A DNA stretch of 18,235 nucleotides from an uncultured Nocardioides sp. (GTDB lineage: Bacteria; Actinomycetota; Actinomycetes; Propionibacteriales; Nocardioidaceae): NCBI RefSeq assembly GCF_946885725.1, contig NZ_CAMPGZ010000071.1:1-18235 (forward strand), given 5' to 3'. Position 1 is the first letter of the stretch. Every line of letters begins with the position of its first letter. Below the pieces are notes generated by a model. It did not search any database, had not been told where the DNA came from, and saw nothing but the letters and a program-made list of their open reading frames with translations. Position numbers and translations under genes: made by a program. This document shows, one piece after another, positions 1 to 8,539 of the stretch.

Positions 1-2
1 AG

Positions 3-845
<843 letters not shown>

Positions 846-867
846 GTCGGGGCCACCACCCGGCAGG

Positions 868-873
868 CACAAT
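868..873 (+). promoter_or_regulatory. -10-like hexamer for a leaderless start
   Basis: CACAAT ends 6 bases before the GTG at 880, and no Shine-Dalgarno sequence is visible. The same hexamer and the same spacing occur before dusB. No convincing -35 box was found. The leaderless reading is inferred from spacing. Confidence 0.45.
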
Positions 874-879
874 GTCGGG

Positions 880-1620
880 GTGCGTCCTGCTTCCCCTTTT
901 CGTCGGCCTCTGCTTGCCGTCCCCGCTGCGCTGCTCGCGCTGTCGCTGACCGCCTGCGACGGGTCCGGGGGGACGCCGGCCACCGAGGACCCCTCGGAGG
1001 CCGGGACCTCGGCGGCCGAGGAGTCGCCGGAGTCCACTGAGTCGCTGGACGCGCCCACCGAGTCGCCGACCGCGGACGTGACCGTGCCCGAGGGGGTCTC
1101 GGTGACCGCCCAGGGCAGCGACCTGAAGTTCGGCGACAGCGCGACCGTCGTCTTCGAGCCCGACCAGAAGCGCAGCACCGTGCTCCAGCTGACCGTCACC
1201 GGCGCGCGCAAGGGCCGGTTGTCCGACTTCGAGGGCTTCATCCTCGACAACGAGTACAAGAAGAAGGCGAGCTACTACTACGTCGACGTCGTGGTCGAGA
1301 ACCTCGGCGAGGGCGACGTCGGCGGCGCCCCGATCCCGCTGTGGGGCGTCAACCAGGACAACACGCTGCTGCCGGCGGTGAACTTCACTACGAAGTTCAA
1401 GCCCTGCGCGTCCACCCCGCTGCCGAAGAAGTTCAAGCAAGGCGACCGCCTCGAGACCTGCCTCGTGTTCCTCTCACCGGACAAGGGCGACCTCGAGTCG
1501 GTCAGCTTCCGGCCCGACCAGGCATTCGACCCCATCGAGTGGACCGGCGAGGTGAAGCCGCCCAAGAAGGACAAGAAGGACAAGAAGAAGGGCGGCAAGA
1601 AGCAGCGCGGCGACAACTGA
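880..1620 (+). CDS. Secreted lipoprotein, DUF4352-like, with lysine-rich C-terminus
   Basis: Predicted lipoprotein of 246 residues, anchored on the outer face of the membrane. The GTG start gives a basic N-terminus, a hydrophobic stretch and a lipobox LTAC with the lipidated cysteine at residue 26. A low-complexity Thr/Ser/Glu/Pro linker (about residues 28-70) follows, then a beta-rich domain (about 75-225). This resembles the Ig-like DUF4352 fold by pattern: a VVFEP-type strand, YYYVDVVVENLG, and two cysteines (in KPCAST and ETCLVF) that could form a disulfide. The last 20 or so residues are mostly lysine with Gly, Asp and Gln, which could bind anionic wall polymers. The start is supported by the CACAAT hexamer 6 bases upstream. 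The biological role is unknown; a substrate-binding or sensor role is only a guess. Confidence 0.85.
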   Translation: MRPASPFRRPLLAVPAALLALSLTACDGSGGTPATEDPSEAGTSAAEESPESTESLDAPTESPTADVTVPEGVSVTAQGSDLKFGDSATVVFEPDQKRSTVLQLTVTGARKGRLSDFEGFILDNEYKKKASYYYVDVVVENLGEGDVGGAPIPLWGVNQDNTLLPAVNFTTKFKPCASTPLPKKFKQGDRLETCLVFLSPDKGDLESVSFRPDQAFDPIEWTGEVKPPKKDKKDKKKGGKKQRGDN

Positions 1621-1635
1621 GCCGGTCCCGCTGAT

Positions 1636-1664
1636 TTGGGCGGTCCTCCGTGCGCCCTCACAAT
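1636..1664 (+). promoter_or_regulatory. Putative dusB promoter (leaderless)
   Basis: TTGGGC (1636-1641) lies 17 bases before CACAAT (1659-1664), which ends 6 bases before the GTG at 1671. The -10 hexamer and its distance to the start match those before the gene at 880. There is no ribosome-binding sequence, so a leaderless mRNA is likely. Confidence 0.5.
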
Positions 1665-1670
1665 GGTCCG

Positions 1671-2807
1671 GTGACCGCCTCGACCCTGCCCCGTGAGCTC
1701 GTGCTCGGGTCGCTGCGTGTCCAGACACCGGTCGTGCTCGCCCCGATGGCCGGGATCACCAACGCGGCGTACCGTCGGCTGTGCCGCGAGCACGGCGCCG
1801 GCCTCTACGTCTGCGAGATGATCACCAGCCGCGGCCTCGTCGAGCGCGACCCGATCACGCTGTCGATGCTGGTCTTCGACGAGCTCGAGGACGTCCGCTC
1901 GGTGCAGCTCTACGGCACCGACCCGGTCTACGTCGGCAAGGCCGCCGAGATCCTCTGCGCGGAGTACGGCGTCGCCCACATCGACCTGAACTTCGGCTGC
2001 CCGGTCCCGAAGGTGACCCGCAAGGGCGGTGGCGGTGCGCTGCCGTGGAAGCGCCGGCTGCTCGGCGACATCCTCGAGGCTGCGGTCACCGCGGCCGAGC
2101 CGTACGGCGTGCCGGTCACGATGAAGACCCGCAAGGGCATCGACGACGACCACCTGACGTACCTAAACGCCGGCCGGATCGCGCAGGAGGCGGGGTGCGC
2201 GGCGATCGCGTTGCACGGCCGCACGGTCGCGCAGTCCTACTCCGGCCGGGCCGACTGGGACGCCATCGGCGAGCTGGCCGCGCACGTCGACATCCCGGTG
2301 CTCGGCAACGGCGACATCTGGGAGGCCGACGACGCGATCCGCATGGTCGAGCAGACCGGTGCCGCCGGCGTGGTCGTCGGCCGCGGCTGCCTGGGTCGGC
2401 CGTGGCTGTTCCGCGACCTGGCCGCCGCGTTCGCCGGTGAGCAGGTGCGGACGCTGCCGACGCTCGGCGAGGTCACCGCGATGATGCGCCGGCACGCCGA
2501 GCTGCTCTGCCAGCACATGGGGGAGGAGCGCGGCTGCAAGGAGTTCCGCAAGCACGTGACCTGGTACCTCAAGGGCTTCGCCGCCGGCGGCGAGATGCGC
2601 CGGTCGCTGGGCCTGGTCGACAGCCTCGCCTCGCTCGACCGGCTGCTCGCCGAGCTCGACCCGACCGAGCCGTTCCCGGTCTCCGCACTTGGCACGCCGC
2701 GCGGCCGGCAGGGCAGCCCCCGCCGGGTCGTCCTCCCGCAGGGGTGGCTCGCCGACAGCGACGGCGCCGGCTGCGCCGTACCGGAGGACATGCATTCCGG
2801 CGGGTGA
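1671..2807 (+). CDS. dusB: tRNA-dihydrouridine synthase B
   Basis: Flavin enzyme that reduces specific uridines in the tRNA D-loop to dihydrouridine with NAD(P)H. The 378-residue protein has the family signatures in order: VVLAPMAGITNAAYRRLC (about 21-38, FMN binding), HIDLNFGCPVPKVTRKGGG (about 103-121) with the catalytic cysteine at 110, MKTRKG, HGRTVAQSYSGRADW, VLGNGDI, and VVVGRGCLGRPWLF for phosphate binding. The C-terminal helical tRNA-binding part follows. An upstream in-frame GTG at 1650 exists. I chose 1671 because the -10 hexamer lies between the two and because the family begins close to this point. The C-terminal tail after about residue 340 is Arg/Gly/Pro-rich and not conserved. 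Identification is secure; the exact start is moderately sure. Confidence 0.95.
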   Translation: MTASTLPRELVLGSLRVQTPVVLAPMAGITNAAYRRLCREHGAGLYVCEMITSRGLVERDPITLSMLVFDELEDVRSVQLYGTDPVYVGKAAEILCAEYGVAHIDLNFGCPVPKVTRKGGGGALPWKRRLLGDILEAAVTAAEPYGVPVTMKTRKGIDDDHLTYLNAGRIAQEAGCAAIALHGRTVAQSYSGRADWDAIGELAAHVDIPVLGNGDIWEADDAIRMVEQTGAAGVVVGRGCLGRPWLFRDLAAAFAGEQVRTLPTLGEVTAMMRRHAELLCQHMGEERGCKEFRKHVTWYLKGFAAGGEMRRSLGLVDSLASLDRLLAELDPTEPFPVSALGTPRGRQGSPRRVVLPQGWLADSDGAGCAVPEDMHSGG

Positions 2808-2819
2808 TCCTGGGTGGAC

Positions 2820-2843
2820 GTGGTCTCGACAGGCTCGACCACC
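2820..2843. repeat. Short imperfect palindrome, REP-like
   Basis: GTGG-TC-TCGA, then loop CAGGC, then TCGA-CCAC: the arms pair through GTGG/CCAC and TCGA/TCGA with a two-base bulge. It sits 12 bases after the dusB stop. Elements of this look (GGTGGTCGAG...TCGAGACC) are, as I recall, dispersed between genes in several actinobacterial genomes, but copy number cannot be tested here. It may also act as a weak terminator, although no T-tract follows. Confidence 0.5.
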
Positions 2844-3012
2844 CGAGCGTCAAAAGCGCAGGAATCTGTACCTGTGACGTGATTCCGCGCACGACACAGC
2901 GGCTCATTCCCGCCTGGAACGGCTGAATCTGGTCTGATCAGGTTGTGACCGGAGCAAACCGGTGTGCTTCACTGCTTCCTTCGTTTGTAGTTCGTCGTCG
3001 AAACCTGGATGG
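2844..3012 (+). promoter_or_regulatory. Leader/promoter region of the SH3 cell-wall protein
   Basis: About 170 bases with no credible gene and visibly richer in A/T than its surroundings. It contains a small hairpin, ACCGG (2948-2952), loop AGCAAA, CCGGT (2959-2963). Length, composition and position ahead of an exported wall protein suggest a promoter plus a structured 5' leader. No riboswitch consensus could be confirmed by eye, and no -35/-10 pair is convincing. Confidence 0.35.
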
Positions 3013-3906
3013 GTGATCCCGCACGTGACTTCCGCACGCCACCGTGCGGTCGTGGAGAAGCAGCCTCGTGGCCGCGCGAGCAAGTTCGCGCTGCCGGCCC
3101 TCGCCGCGACCGTCGTGACGAGCTCCGTGGTCGGGTTCTCGGTCCTCGGCGGGTCCGAGGCTCCCTCGGCGTCGTACGCCGGTGCCGACATCGGCGCGGC
3201 CCGCTCCGGGCCGATCCTCGACGCCGACGGCCGCGAGCGCCTCGCCGACCGCATGCAGAGCATCAGCCGCTCCGCCAAGCGCGTGACCATCGAGGACCGT
3301 CCGGTCCCGAAGGGTCACAAGTTCGCCACCACCGCGCTCAACATCCGCAAGGCCCCCGCCGAGGACGCCAAGACGGTCGAGACCGTCGACCCGGCGACCA
3401 AGCTCGCGGTGACCGGTGCGGTCAAGGGCGACTGGGCCGAGGTCGTGTGGGACAAGGAGTCCTACTGGGTCGCCGCCGACTACCTGGCGAAGAAGAAGCC
3501 CGAGCGGGACGAGGTCGAGGGTGACTCCGGCAGCCCCTCTGTCGGCGGATTCAGCAGCGCCCCGTGCGCGGCCGGAGCCGCGATCGAGGGTGGCCTGACC
3601 TCCGGCGCCGTGCGCGTGCTGCGCGCGGTGTGCGCCGAGTTCCCGCAGGTCACGAGCTACGGCGGCTACCGCGGCGACGGCGAGCACTCCGACGGCCGCG
3701 CGATCGACATCATGATCTCCGGCGAGGCCGGCTGGGAGATCGCGGACTACCTCCGCGCGAACTCCTCGGCCCTGGGGCTGTACGACATCATCTACAGCCA
3801 GCGCATCTGGACTGCCCAGCGCTCCAGCGAGGGCTGGCGACCGATGGAGGACCGCGGCTCCACGACGGCCAACCACTACGACCACGTGCACGTCAAGGTC
3901 CAGTAG
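3013..3906 (+). CDS. Exported SH3-domain protein with C-terminal peptidase-like (M15/ARB_07466-type) domain
   Basis: Predicted wall-associated protein of 297 residues. A basic N-terminus and one hydrophobic segment (about residues 24-47) form a signal or anchor. A bacterial SH3 domain (about 103-160: FATTALNIRKAP, WAEVVW, YWVAADYL) would bind peptidoglycan. After a charged linker, the C-terminal domain (about 185-297) shows GGYRGDGEHSDGRAIDIM, with H225 and D232, and ends in NHYDHVHVKV, with H291 and H293. This His/Asp/His layout resembles the zinc site of M15-like D-Ala-D-Ala peptidases, and the combination is common in actinobacteria. Its substrate is unproven. The start is uncertain: GTG codons at 3013 and 3025 both fit and neither has a strong Shine-Dalgarno. 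An extension to 2962 would run into the leader and spoil the signal sequence. It follows dusB in the same direction but after 205 bases, so it is probably transcribed alone. Confidence 0.85.
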   Translation: MIPHVTSARHRAVVEKQPRGRASKFALPALAATVVTSSVVGFSVLGGSEAPSASYAGADIGAARSGPILDADGRERLADRMQSISRSAKRVTIEDRPVPKGHKFATTALNIRKAPAEDAKTVETVDPATKLAVTGAVKGDWAEVVWDKESYWVAADYLAKKKPERDEVEGDSGSPSVGGFSSAPCAAGAAIEGGLTSGAVRVLRAVCAEFPQVTSYGGYRGDGEHSDGRAIDIMISGEAGWEIADYLRANSSALGLYDIIYSQRIWTAQRSSEGWRPMEDRGSTTANHYDHVHVKVQ

Positions 3907-3925
3907 CCCCGTCGGTGCGGCCCGC

Positions 3926-3931
3926 TAGGGT
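3926..3931 (+). promoter_or_regulatory. -10-like hexamer for leaderless dgt
   Basis: TAGGGT fits the actinobacterial TANNNT pattern and ends 8 bases before the GTG at 3940. No Shine-Dalgarno is present in the 33 bases between the genes. Confidence 0.45.
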
Positions 3932-3939
3932 CGCCGTCT

Positions 3940-5235
3940 GTGGGGTCGATCAGCGAGTACGACGCGCACGCCCGTGCGCGCTGGGTGGACGAGCCGCCCA
4001 AGCCGAGCGGGCCGGCCGACCGCACGCCGTTCGCGCGGGACCGGGCGCGCGTCGTGCACTCGGCCGCGCTGCGCCGGCTCGCGGCCAAGACCCAGGTGGT
4101 CGGGCCGCAGACCGACGACTTCGTCCGCAACCGGCTGACCCACACCCTCGAGGTGGCCCAGGTCGCCCGCGACCTCGGCCGCACGGTCGGCTGCGACCCC
4201 GACATCGTCGAGACAGCCGCGCTGGCGCACGACCTCGGCCACCCGCCGTTCGGCCACAACGGCGAACGCGCGCTCGACGCGCTCAGCGCGGCGTGCGGCG
4301 GGTTCGAGGGCAACGCGCAGACGCTGCGCATCCTCACCCGGCTCGAGGCCAAGAGCGTCGACCCCGACGGCCGGTCGGTCGGTCTGAACCTCACCCGCGC
4401 CACGCTCGACGCGGCGACGAAGTACCCCTGGACCCGCGCCGCGGCCGCGGCCCCCCACGGCTCCTACGCCGACGGGACACCGCGGGCCGGCCGCAAGTTC
4501 GGGGTGTACGACGACGACCGGCCGGTCTTCGACTGGCTGCGCGAGGGGGTCCCGGGCGGGCCGGACAGCAACCGGCGGTGCATCGAGGCGCAGGTGATGG
4601 ATCTCGCCGACGACGTCGCCTACTCCGTGCACGACCTGGAGGACGGCGTGGTCGCGGGCCGCATCGACCTGCGCCGGCTCGAGTCCGCCGACGAGCGGGC
4701 GGCGGTGTTCGCGACCGTGCGCGACTGGTACCTGCCCGACGCCCCCGACGACGAGCTCGACGCCGCCCTGAAGGAGCTCGGCGACCGCAGCTCCTGGTGG
4801 CCGCGTCGCCCCTACGACGGCAGCCGCCCCGCGCAGGCCGTCCTGAAGAACCTCACCAGCGACCTCATCGGGCTGTTCTGCACCAGCGTCCGCGACGCGA
4901 CGCGCGAGGCCTACGGCGACCGTCCGCTCGGCCGTTACGACGGCGACCTCGTCGTACCCCGGAGCACCGAGCTGGCCATCGCCGTCCTCAAGGGCGTCGC
5001 CGCCCACTACGTGATGCGCGCGGACGACCGGGTCGCGGTCCTGGACCGGCAGCGCGAGATCGTGGCCGAGCTGCTGGAGCAGCTGCGGGAGCGGGCGCCC
5101 GACGGGTTGCAGCCGTCGTTCCGCGCCGACTTCGAGGCCGCCGGGTCCGACGCCGACCGGCTGCGAGTGGTCGTCGACCAGGTCGCCTCGCTGACCGACG
5201 CCTCCGCGGTCGCCTGGCACGCGCGGCTGGCCTGA
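3940..5235 (+). CDS. dgt: Deoxyguanosinetriphosphate triphosphohydrolase-like protein
   Basis: HD-superfamily enzyme expected to split dGTP or other dNTPs into deoxynucleoside and triphosphate, thereby tuning dNTP pools. The 431-residue length is normal for the family. Visible metal-site residues are H68 ([11 protein letters not shown]), H97-D98 ([15 protein letters not shown]) and the later Asp in [13 protein letters not shown] (about 220-232). The conserved N-terminal [20 protein letters not shown] segment is also present. The GTG start is supported by TAGGGT 8 bases upstream. The next gene begins 2 bases after the stop, so the two are very probably co-transcribed. A dgt gene close before dnaG is an arrangement known from other actinobacteria such as mycobacteria, consistent with a DNA-synthesis role. 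Substrate preference cannot be read from the sequence. Confidence 0.95.
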   Translation: MGSISEYDAHARARWVDEPPKPSGPADRTPFARDRARVVHSAALRRLAAKTQVVGPQTDDFVRNRLTHTLEVAQVARDLGRTVGCDPDIVETAALAHDLGHPPFGHNGERALDALSAACGGFEGNAQTLRILTRLEAKSVDPDGRSVGLNLTRATLDAATKYPWTRAAAAAPHGSYADGTPRAGRKFGVYDDDRPVFDWLREGVPGGPDSNRRCIEAQVMDLADDVAYSVHDLEDGVVAGRIDLRRLESADERAAVFATVRDWYLPDAPDDELDAALKELGDRSSWWPRRPYDGSRPAQAVLKNLTSDLIGLFCTSVRDATREAYGDRPLGRYDGDLVVPRSTELAIAVLKGVAAHYVMRADDRVAVLDRQREIVAELLEQLRERAPDGLQPSFRADFEAAGSDADRLRVVVDQVASLTDASAVAWHARLA

Positions 5236-5237
5236 CC

Positions 5238-6503
5238 GTGAGCGCGCTGCCTCGCGGGTTCGCACCTCGGGTGGTCGCCTACCGGGCCACGCACGACCTG
5301 ATTCCGCTCTACAGCGTCTACGCGCTGCTGTTCACCGACAGCGGGCTCTCGGTCGCGCAGGTCTCGTCGCTGTTCGTGATCTGGTCGGTCACCGGCTTCG
5401 TGCTGGAGGTGCCGTCGGGCGCGTGGGCGGACACGATCGACCGCCGCCGCCTGCTCGTGCTCGCCGCGTTCGTGCAGGCCCTCGGCTACGCCAGCTGGGT
5501 GGTGTGGCCGGCGTATCCCGGCTTCGCGCTCGGCTTCGTGCTGTGGGGCGTCGCCGGTTCGATCCAGTCCGGCACGTTCGAGTCCCTGGTCTACGACGAG
5601 CTCGACGCGCACGGCGTGGCCGGCCGCTACGCGCGGATCATCGGCTGGTCGCACGCGACCGCGATGACCGCCAACCTGGTCGCGTCGGTCTCGGCGGCGC
5701 CGCTGATGCGGCTCGGCAGCTACGAGCTCGTCGGCTGGGTCAGCGTCACCGTCTGCCTGCTCCAGCTGGCGCTGGCGGCCACCCTGCCGGTCACCACCGC
5801 CCACCCCGCGCAGCGCCGGCCCCACGCCGCCGTCGAGGAGACGCTAGAGGAGACCGCCCGCTACCTGACGATGCTGCGCACCGGGGTGCACGAGGCGGCC
5901 CGGGTGCCGGTCGTGCGCCGGGTCGTGCTGATCTATGCGTTCGTGATCGGCGCGAGCGCCTACGACGAGTACTTCCCGCTCGTCGCCGCCGACCACGGCG
6001 TCGCCGCGGCGACCGTGCCGTGGCTGATCGGACTGGTGGTGCTGGGCCAGGTCGTCGGTACGGCGCTGGCCGGACGGACCGCCGGGATGTCCGCGCGCAC
6101 GATGGGGCTGGTGCTCCTCGGGTCCGCCGTGCTGATCTCGGCCGGGTCGCTCGTCGACCGGCCCTGGGTCGGGTTCGCCGGGATCGCGGTCGGCTACGGG
6201 CTGCTCAACAACGCGATGATCGTCTCCGAGGCACGGCTCCAGGACGTGATCACCGGCCCGGCCCGCGCGACGGTGACCTCCTCGGCCGGGCTGGCCACCG
6301 AGGTGGTCGCCCTTGCGGTCTACCTCGGGTTCGCGGCGACCGGCGGCTTCGCTTCCGTGCCGGTCCAGGTCGCCGCGCTCGGCGTACCCCTGGTGCTCGT
6401 CGCGGTCCTCGCCGCCCGCACCTTCCCGCGGCGGCCCGCGCTGTCGTCTCGTCTGTCCACGGGCTCGGGGAACCCCGGTCGGACGGAGGGACCCGCAGCG
6501 TAG
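5238..6503 (+). CDS. MFS transporter
   Basis: Integral membrane protein of 421 residues with about 12 hydrophobic segments, typical of the major facilitator superfamily. Between the second and third segments there is an MFS motif-A-like loop, SGAWADTIDRRR (about 60-71). A hydrophilic central loop (about residues 188-225, rich in His/Arg/Glu) divides two six-helix halves. The second half begins around VVLIYAFVIGASAYDEYFPL. The GTG start lies 2 bases after the dgt stop, which indicates an operon and possible translational coupling. Substrate unknown; a drug or metabolite exporter is the usual default for this subfamily. Insertion between dgt and dnaG looks lineage-specific, but this is inference. 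Confidence 0.88.
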   Translation: MSALPRGFAPRVVAYRATHDLIPLYSVYALLFTDSGLSVAQVSSLFVIWSVTGFVLEVPSGAWADTIDRRRLLVLAAFVQALGYASWVVWPAYPGFALGFVLWGVAGSIQSGTFESLVYDELDAHGVAGRYARIIGWSHATAMTANLVASVSAAPLMRLGSYELVGWVSVTVCLLQLALAATLPVTTAHPAQRRPHAAVEETLEETARYLTMLRTGVHEAARVPVVRRVVLIYAFVIGASAYDEYFPLVAADHGVAAATVPWLIGLVVLGQVVGTALAGRTAGMSARTMGLVLLGSAVLISAGSLVDRPWVGFAGIAVGYGLLNNAMIVSEARLQDVITGPARATVTSSAGLATEVVALAVYLGFAATGGFASVPVQVAALGVPLVLVAVLAARTFPRRPALSSRLSTGSGNPGRTEGPAA

Positions 6504-6585
6504 ACCCAGGGCACGCCACCCTCCCCATCGCCTGCTCCGCGACGCCCTGTCGGCGCCTCTCGCGACGGCCGGGGGGAGGGCGACG

Positions 6586-6591
6586 TACCCT
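6586..6591 (+). promoter_or_regulatory. -10-like hexamer for leaderless dnaG
   Basis: TACCCT (TANNNT type) ends 7 bases before the GTG at 6599. The preceding 95-base gap contains no gene. CCCTCCCC near 6519 is complementary to GGGGAGGG near 6573, but the loop is too long to call a terminator. Confidence 0.5.
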
Positions 6592-6598
6592 AGCCCGC

Positions 6599-8539
6599 GT
6601 GGCTGGGCTGATCAGGGACGAGGACATCGCTCTCGTCCGCGAACGCGCCCGCATCGACGAGGTCGTCTCCGACTACGTCACGCTGAAGAACGCCGGCGGC
6701 GGCTCGATGAAGGGGCTGTGCCCGTTCCACGACGAGAAGTCGCCCTCGTTCCACGTCACGCCGGCGCGGAACTTCTACCACTGCTTCGGCTGCCAGGCCG
6801 GCGGCGACGTCATCAAGTTCCTCCAGGAGATGGACGGGCTCGGGTTCGCCGAGGCGGTCGAGCGGCTCGCGGACCGCTACGGGATCCAGCTGCGCTACCA
6901 GGAGTCGACGCCGGGTTCCGGCAGTCCGGCGCCGCGGCGCGACAGCCAGCTGCGGCCGCGGCTGATCGAGGCGCACAAGCTCGCGGCGGCGTTCTACGTC
7001 GACAAGCTGGCTTCCTCCGAGGCGGCGCCCGGCCGGCAGTTCCTCTCCGAGCGCGGCTTCGACAAGGACGCGGCCGAGACGTTCGGCATCGGGTTCGCGC
7101 CGCGCGACGGCGACGCGCTGTACCGCTACCTCCGGCAGAAGGGCTTCACCGACTCCGAGGTCGTCACCGCCGGCCTGGTCGCCGCCGGCCAGCGCAGCCA
7201 CTACGACCGGTTCCGCGGGCGGCTGCTCTGGCCGATCCGGGAGACCAACGGCGACGTGATCGGGTTCGGCGCCCGCCGGCTGTTCGACGACGACCGCATC
7301 GAGGCGAAGTACCTCAACACCCCCGAGACCCCGGTCTACAAGAAGTCGCACGTCCTCTACGGCATCGACCTCGCCCGCCGCGAGATCGCGCGGACGTCGC
7401 AGGCGGTCGTCGTGGAGGGCTACACCGACGTGATGGCCTGCCACCTCGCCGGCGTGCCGACCGCGGTCGCCACCTGCGGCACGGCGTTCGGCGACGACCA
7501 CGGCCGGGTGCTGCGCCGGCTGCTCCAGGACCACGACGAGTTCCGCGGCGAGGTGATCTTCACCTTCGACGGTGATGCCGCCGGTCAGAAGGCCGCGCTC
7601 CGTGCGTTCGAGGGGGACCAGAACTTCGCCGGGCAGACCTACGTCGCCGTCGAGCCCGACGGCCTCGACCCGTGCGACCTGCGGCTGCAGAAGGGCGACG
7701 CCTCCGTCCGCGAGCTGGTCGCTCGCCGGGTGCCGCTCTACCGGTTCGTGCTCGGCAACGTGGTCAGCCGCTACGACCTCGACCGCGCTGACGGCCGGAT
7801 CGACGCGCTGCGCGAGGCCGCGCGGCTGGTCTCGGCCATCCGCGACAAGTCGAAGGTCGAGGCGTTCGCCCGCGAGCTCGCCGGCATGGTCGGTGTCGAC
7901 GTGGAGGACGCCCGCGCGGAGGTACGGCGTGCCGCCGCCCGCGGCAACCGGCCCCAGCAGGACCAGCGCGCCCGTCCCGGAGGCCCCGGCGGCCCGCCCG
8001 GGCACCCGGGCCGGCCCGGCCAGCAGCCGGCGCGTCCGGCCGCCCCGCCGCTGCCCGACCTCAAGGACCCGCGCTTCGCGCTGGAGCGCGAGACGCTCAA
8101 GCTCGTCGTCCAGCACCCCGAGGTCGTGGGCCACGCCGCGCGTGACGTCGACGCGGACGACTTCACCCACCCGACGTACCGCGCCGTCTGGGAGGCCGTG
8201 ACCGCCTGCGGCGGCCCGACCGCCGCGCCGGCCACCGAGGTGTGGGTCTCCAAGCTGCGCGACAACGTCGAGGACGGGCCGGTCGCGCACGCGCTGGGCG
8301 CGCTCGCCGTCGAGCCGGTGCTCTCGGCGAAGGAGCCGGACCGGGCCTACGTCAACGCCCATGTCTACCGGCTGCAGGAGCTGACCGCGATGCGGCGGAT
8401 CGCCGACCTGAAGTCCAAGCTGCAGCGCACCAACCCGGTCGACCAGGCCACGGAGTACAACCGGATGTTCGGCGAGCTCGTCGCCCTCGAGCAGCACCGC
8501 CGCACGCTCCGCGAGAAGGCCATCGGCGGGGAGGGCTGA
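6599..8539 (+). CDS. dnaG: DNA primase
   Basis: Makes the RNA primers for DNA replication and works with the replicative helicase. The 646-residue protein has, in order, an N-terminal CHC2 zinc finger with C41, H44, C62 and C65 (CPFHDEKSPSFH, YHCFGCQAGGD); the RNA-polymerase-like catalytic core; and a TOPRIM domain with VVVEGYTDVMACH (acidic metal ligand) and IFTFDGDAAGQKAA (DGD). A flexible Gly/Pro/Gln/Arg linker (about 455-485) follows, then a C-terminal helicase-interaction domain. The GTG at 6599 is chosen because it yields the conserved start MAGLIRDEDIALVRERARID and lies 7 bases after TACCCT. The stop TGA shares one base with the next start. All key residues are present, so it should be active. 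The rpsU/rpoD neighbours seen around dnaG in enteric bacteria are absent, as is usual in actinobacteria. Confidence 0.98.
   Translation: MAGLIRDEDIALVRERARIDEVVSDYVTLKNAGGGSMKGLCPFHDEKSPSFHVTPARNFYHCFGCQAGGDVIKFLQEMDGLGFAEAVERLADRYGIQLRYQESTPGSGSPAPRRDSQLRPRLIEAHKLAAAFYVDKLASSEAAPGRQFLSERGFDKDAAETFGIGFAPRDGDALYRYLRQKGFTDSEVVTAGLVAAGQRSHYDRFRGRLLWPIRETNGDVIGFGARRLFDDDRIEAKYLNTPETPVYKKSHVLYGIDLARREIARTSQAVVVEGYTDVMACHLAGVPTAVATCGTAFGDDHGRVLRRLLQDHDEFRGEVIFTFDGDAAGQKAALRAFEGDQNFAGQTYVAVEPDGLDPCDLRLQKGDASVRELVARRVPLYRFVLGNVVSRYDLDRADGRIDALREAARLVSAIRDKSKVEAFARELAGMVGVDVEDARAEVRRAAARGNRPQQDQRARPGGPGGPPGHPGRPGQQPARPAAPPLPDLKDPRFALERETLKLVVQHPEVVGHAARDVDADDFTHPTYRAVWEAVTACGGPTAAPATEVWVSKLRDNVEDGPVAHALGALAVEPVLSAKEPDRAYVNAHVYRLQELTAMRRIADLKSKLQRTNPVDQATEYNRMFGELVALEQHRRTLREKAIGGEG

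Noticed and set aside
2870..3012. ydaO-type c-di-AMP riboswitch
   Set aside because: The context (wall-hydrolase-like gene) is suggestive and a few short stretches look vaguely similar, but I could not place the conserved blocks of the consensus, so it is not called as a feature.
3564..5237. Very long open frame on the + strand ahead of the MFS gene, giving about 550 extra residues
   Set aside because: It runs out of frame through the SH3 protein and dgt genes, and the product is low-complexity Arg/Ala/Pro/Gly, typical of a high-GC shadow frame. The real MFS start is at 5238.
3925..5265. Antisense frame of 446 codons opposite dgt
   Set aside because: Same reason: complete overlap with a secure gene and no recognisable domain.
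7970..8045. Gly/Pro-rich collagen-like stretch inside dnaG as an inserted repeat
   Set aside because: It lies exactly at the flexible linker before the helicase-binding domain, where primases vary; ordinary low-complexity linker.
6590..8497. Antisense frame of 635 codons opposite dnaG
   Set aside because: It is entirely antisense to a well-supported primase and its product is a Val/Leu/Asp/Arg-rich string without motifs, as expected from GC-rich codon structure.
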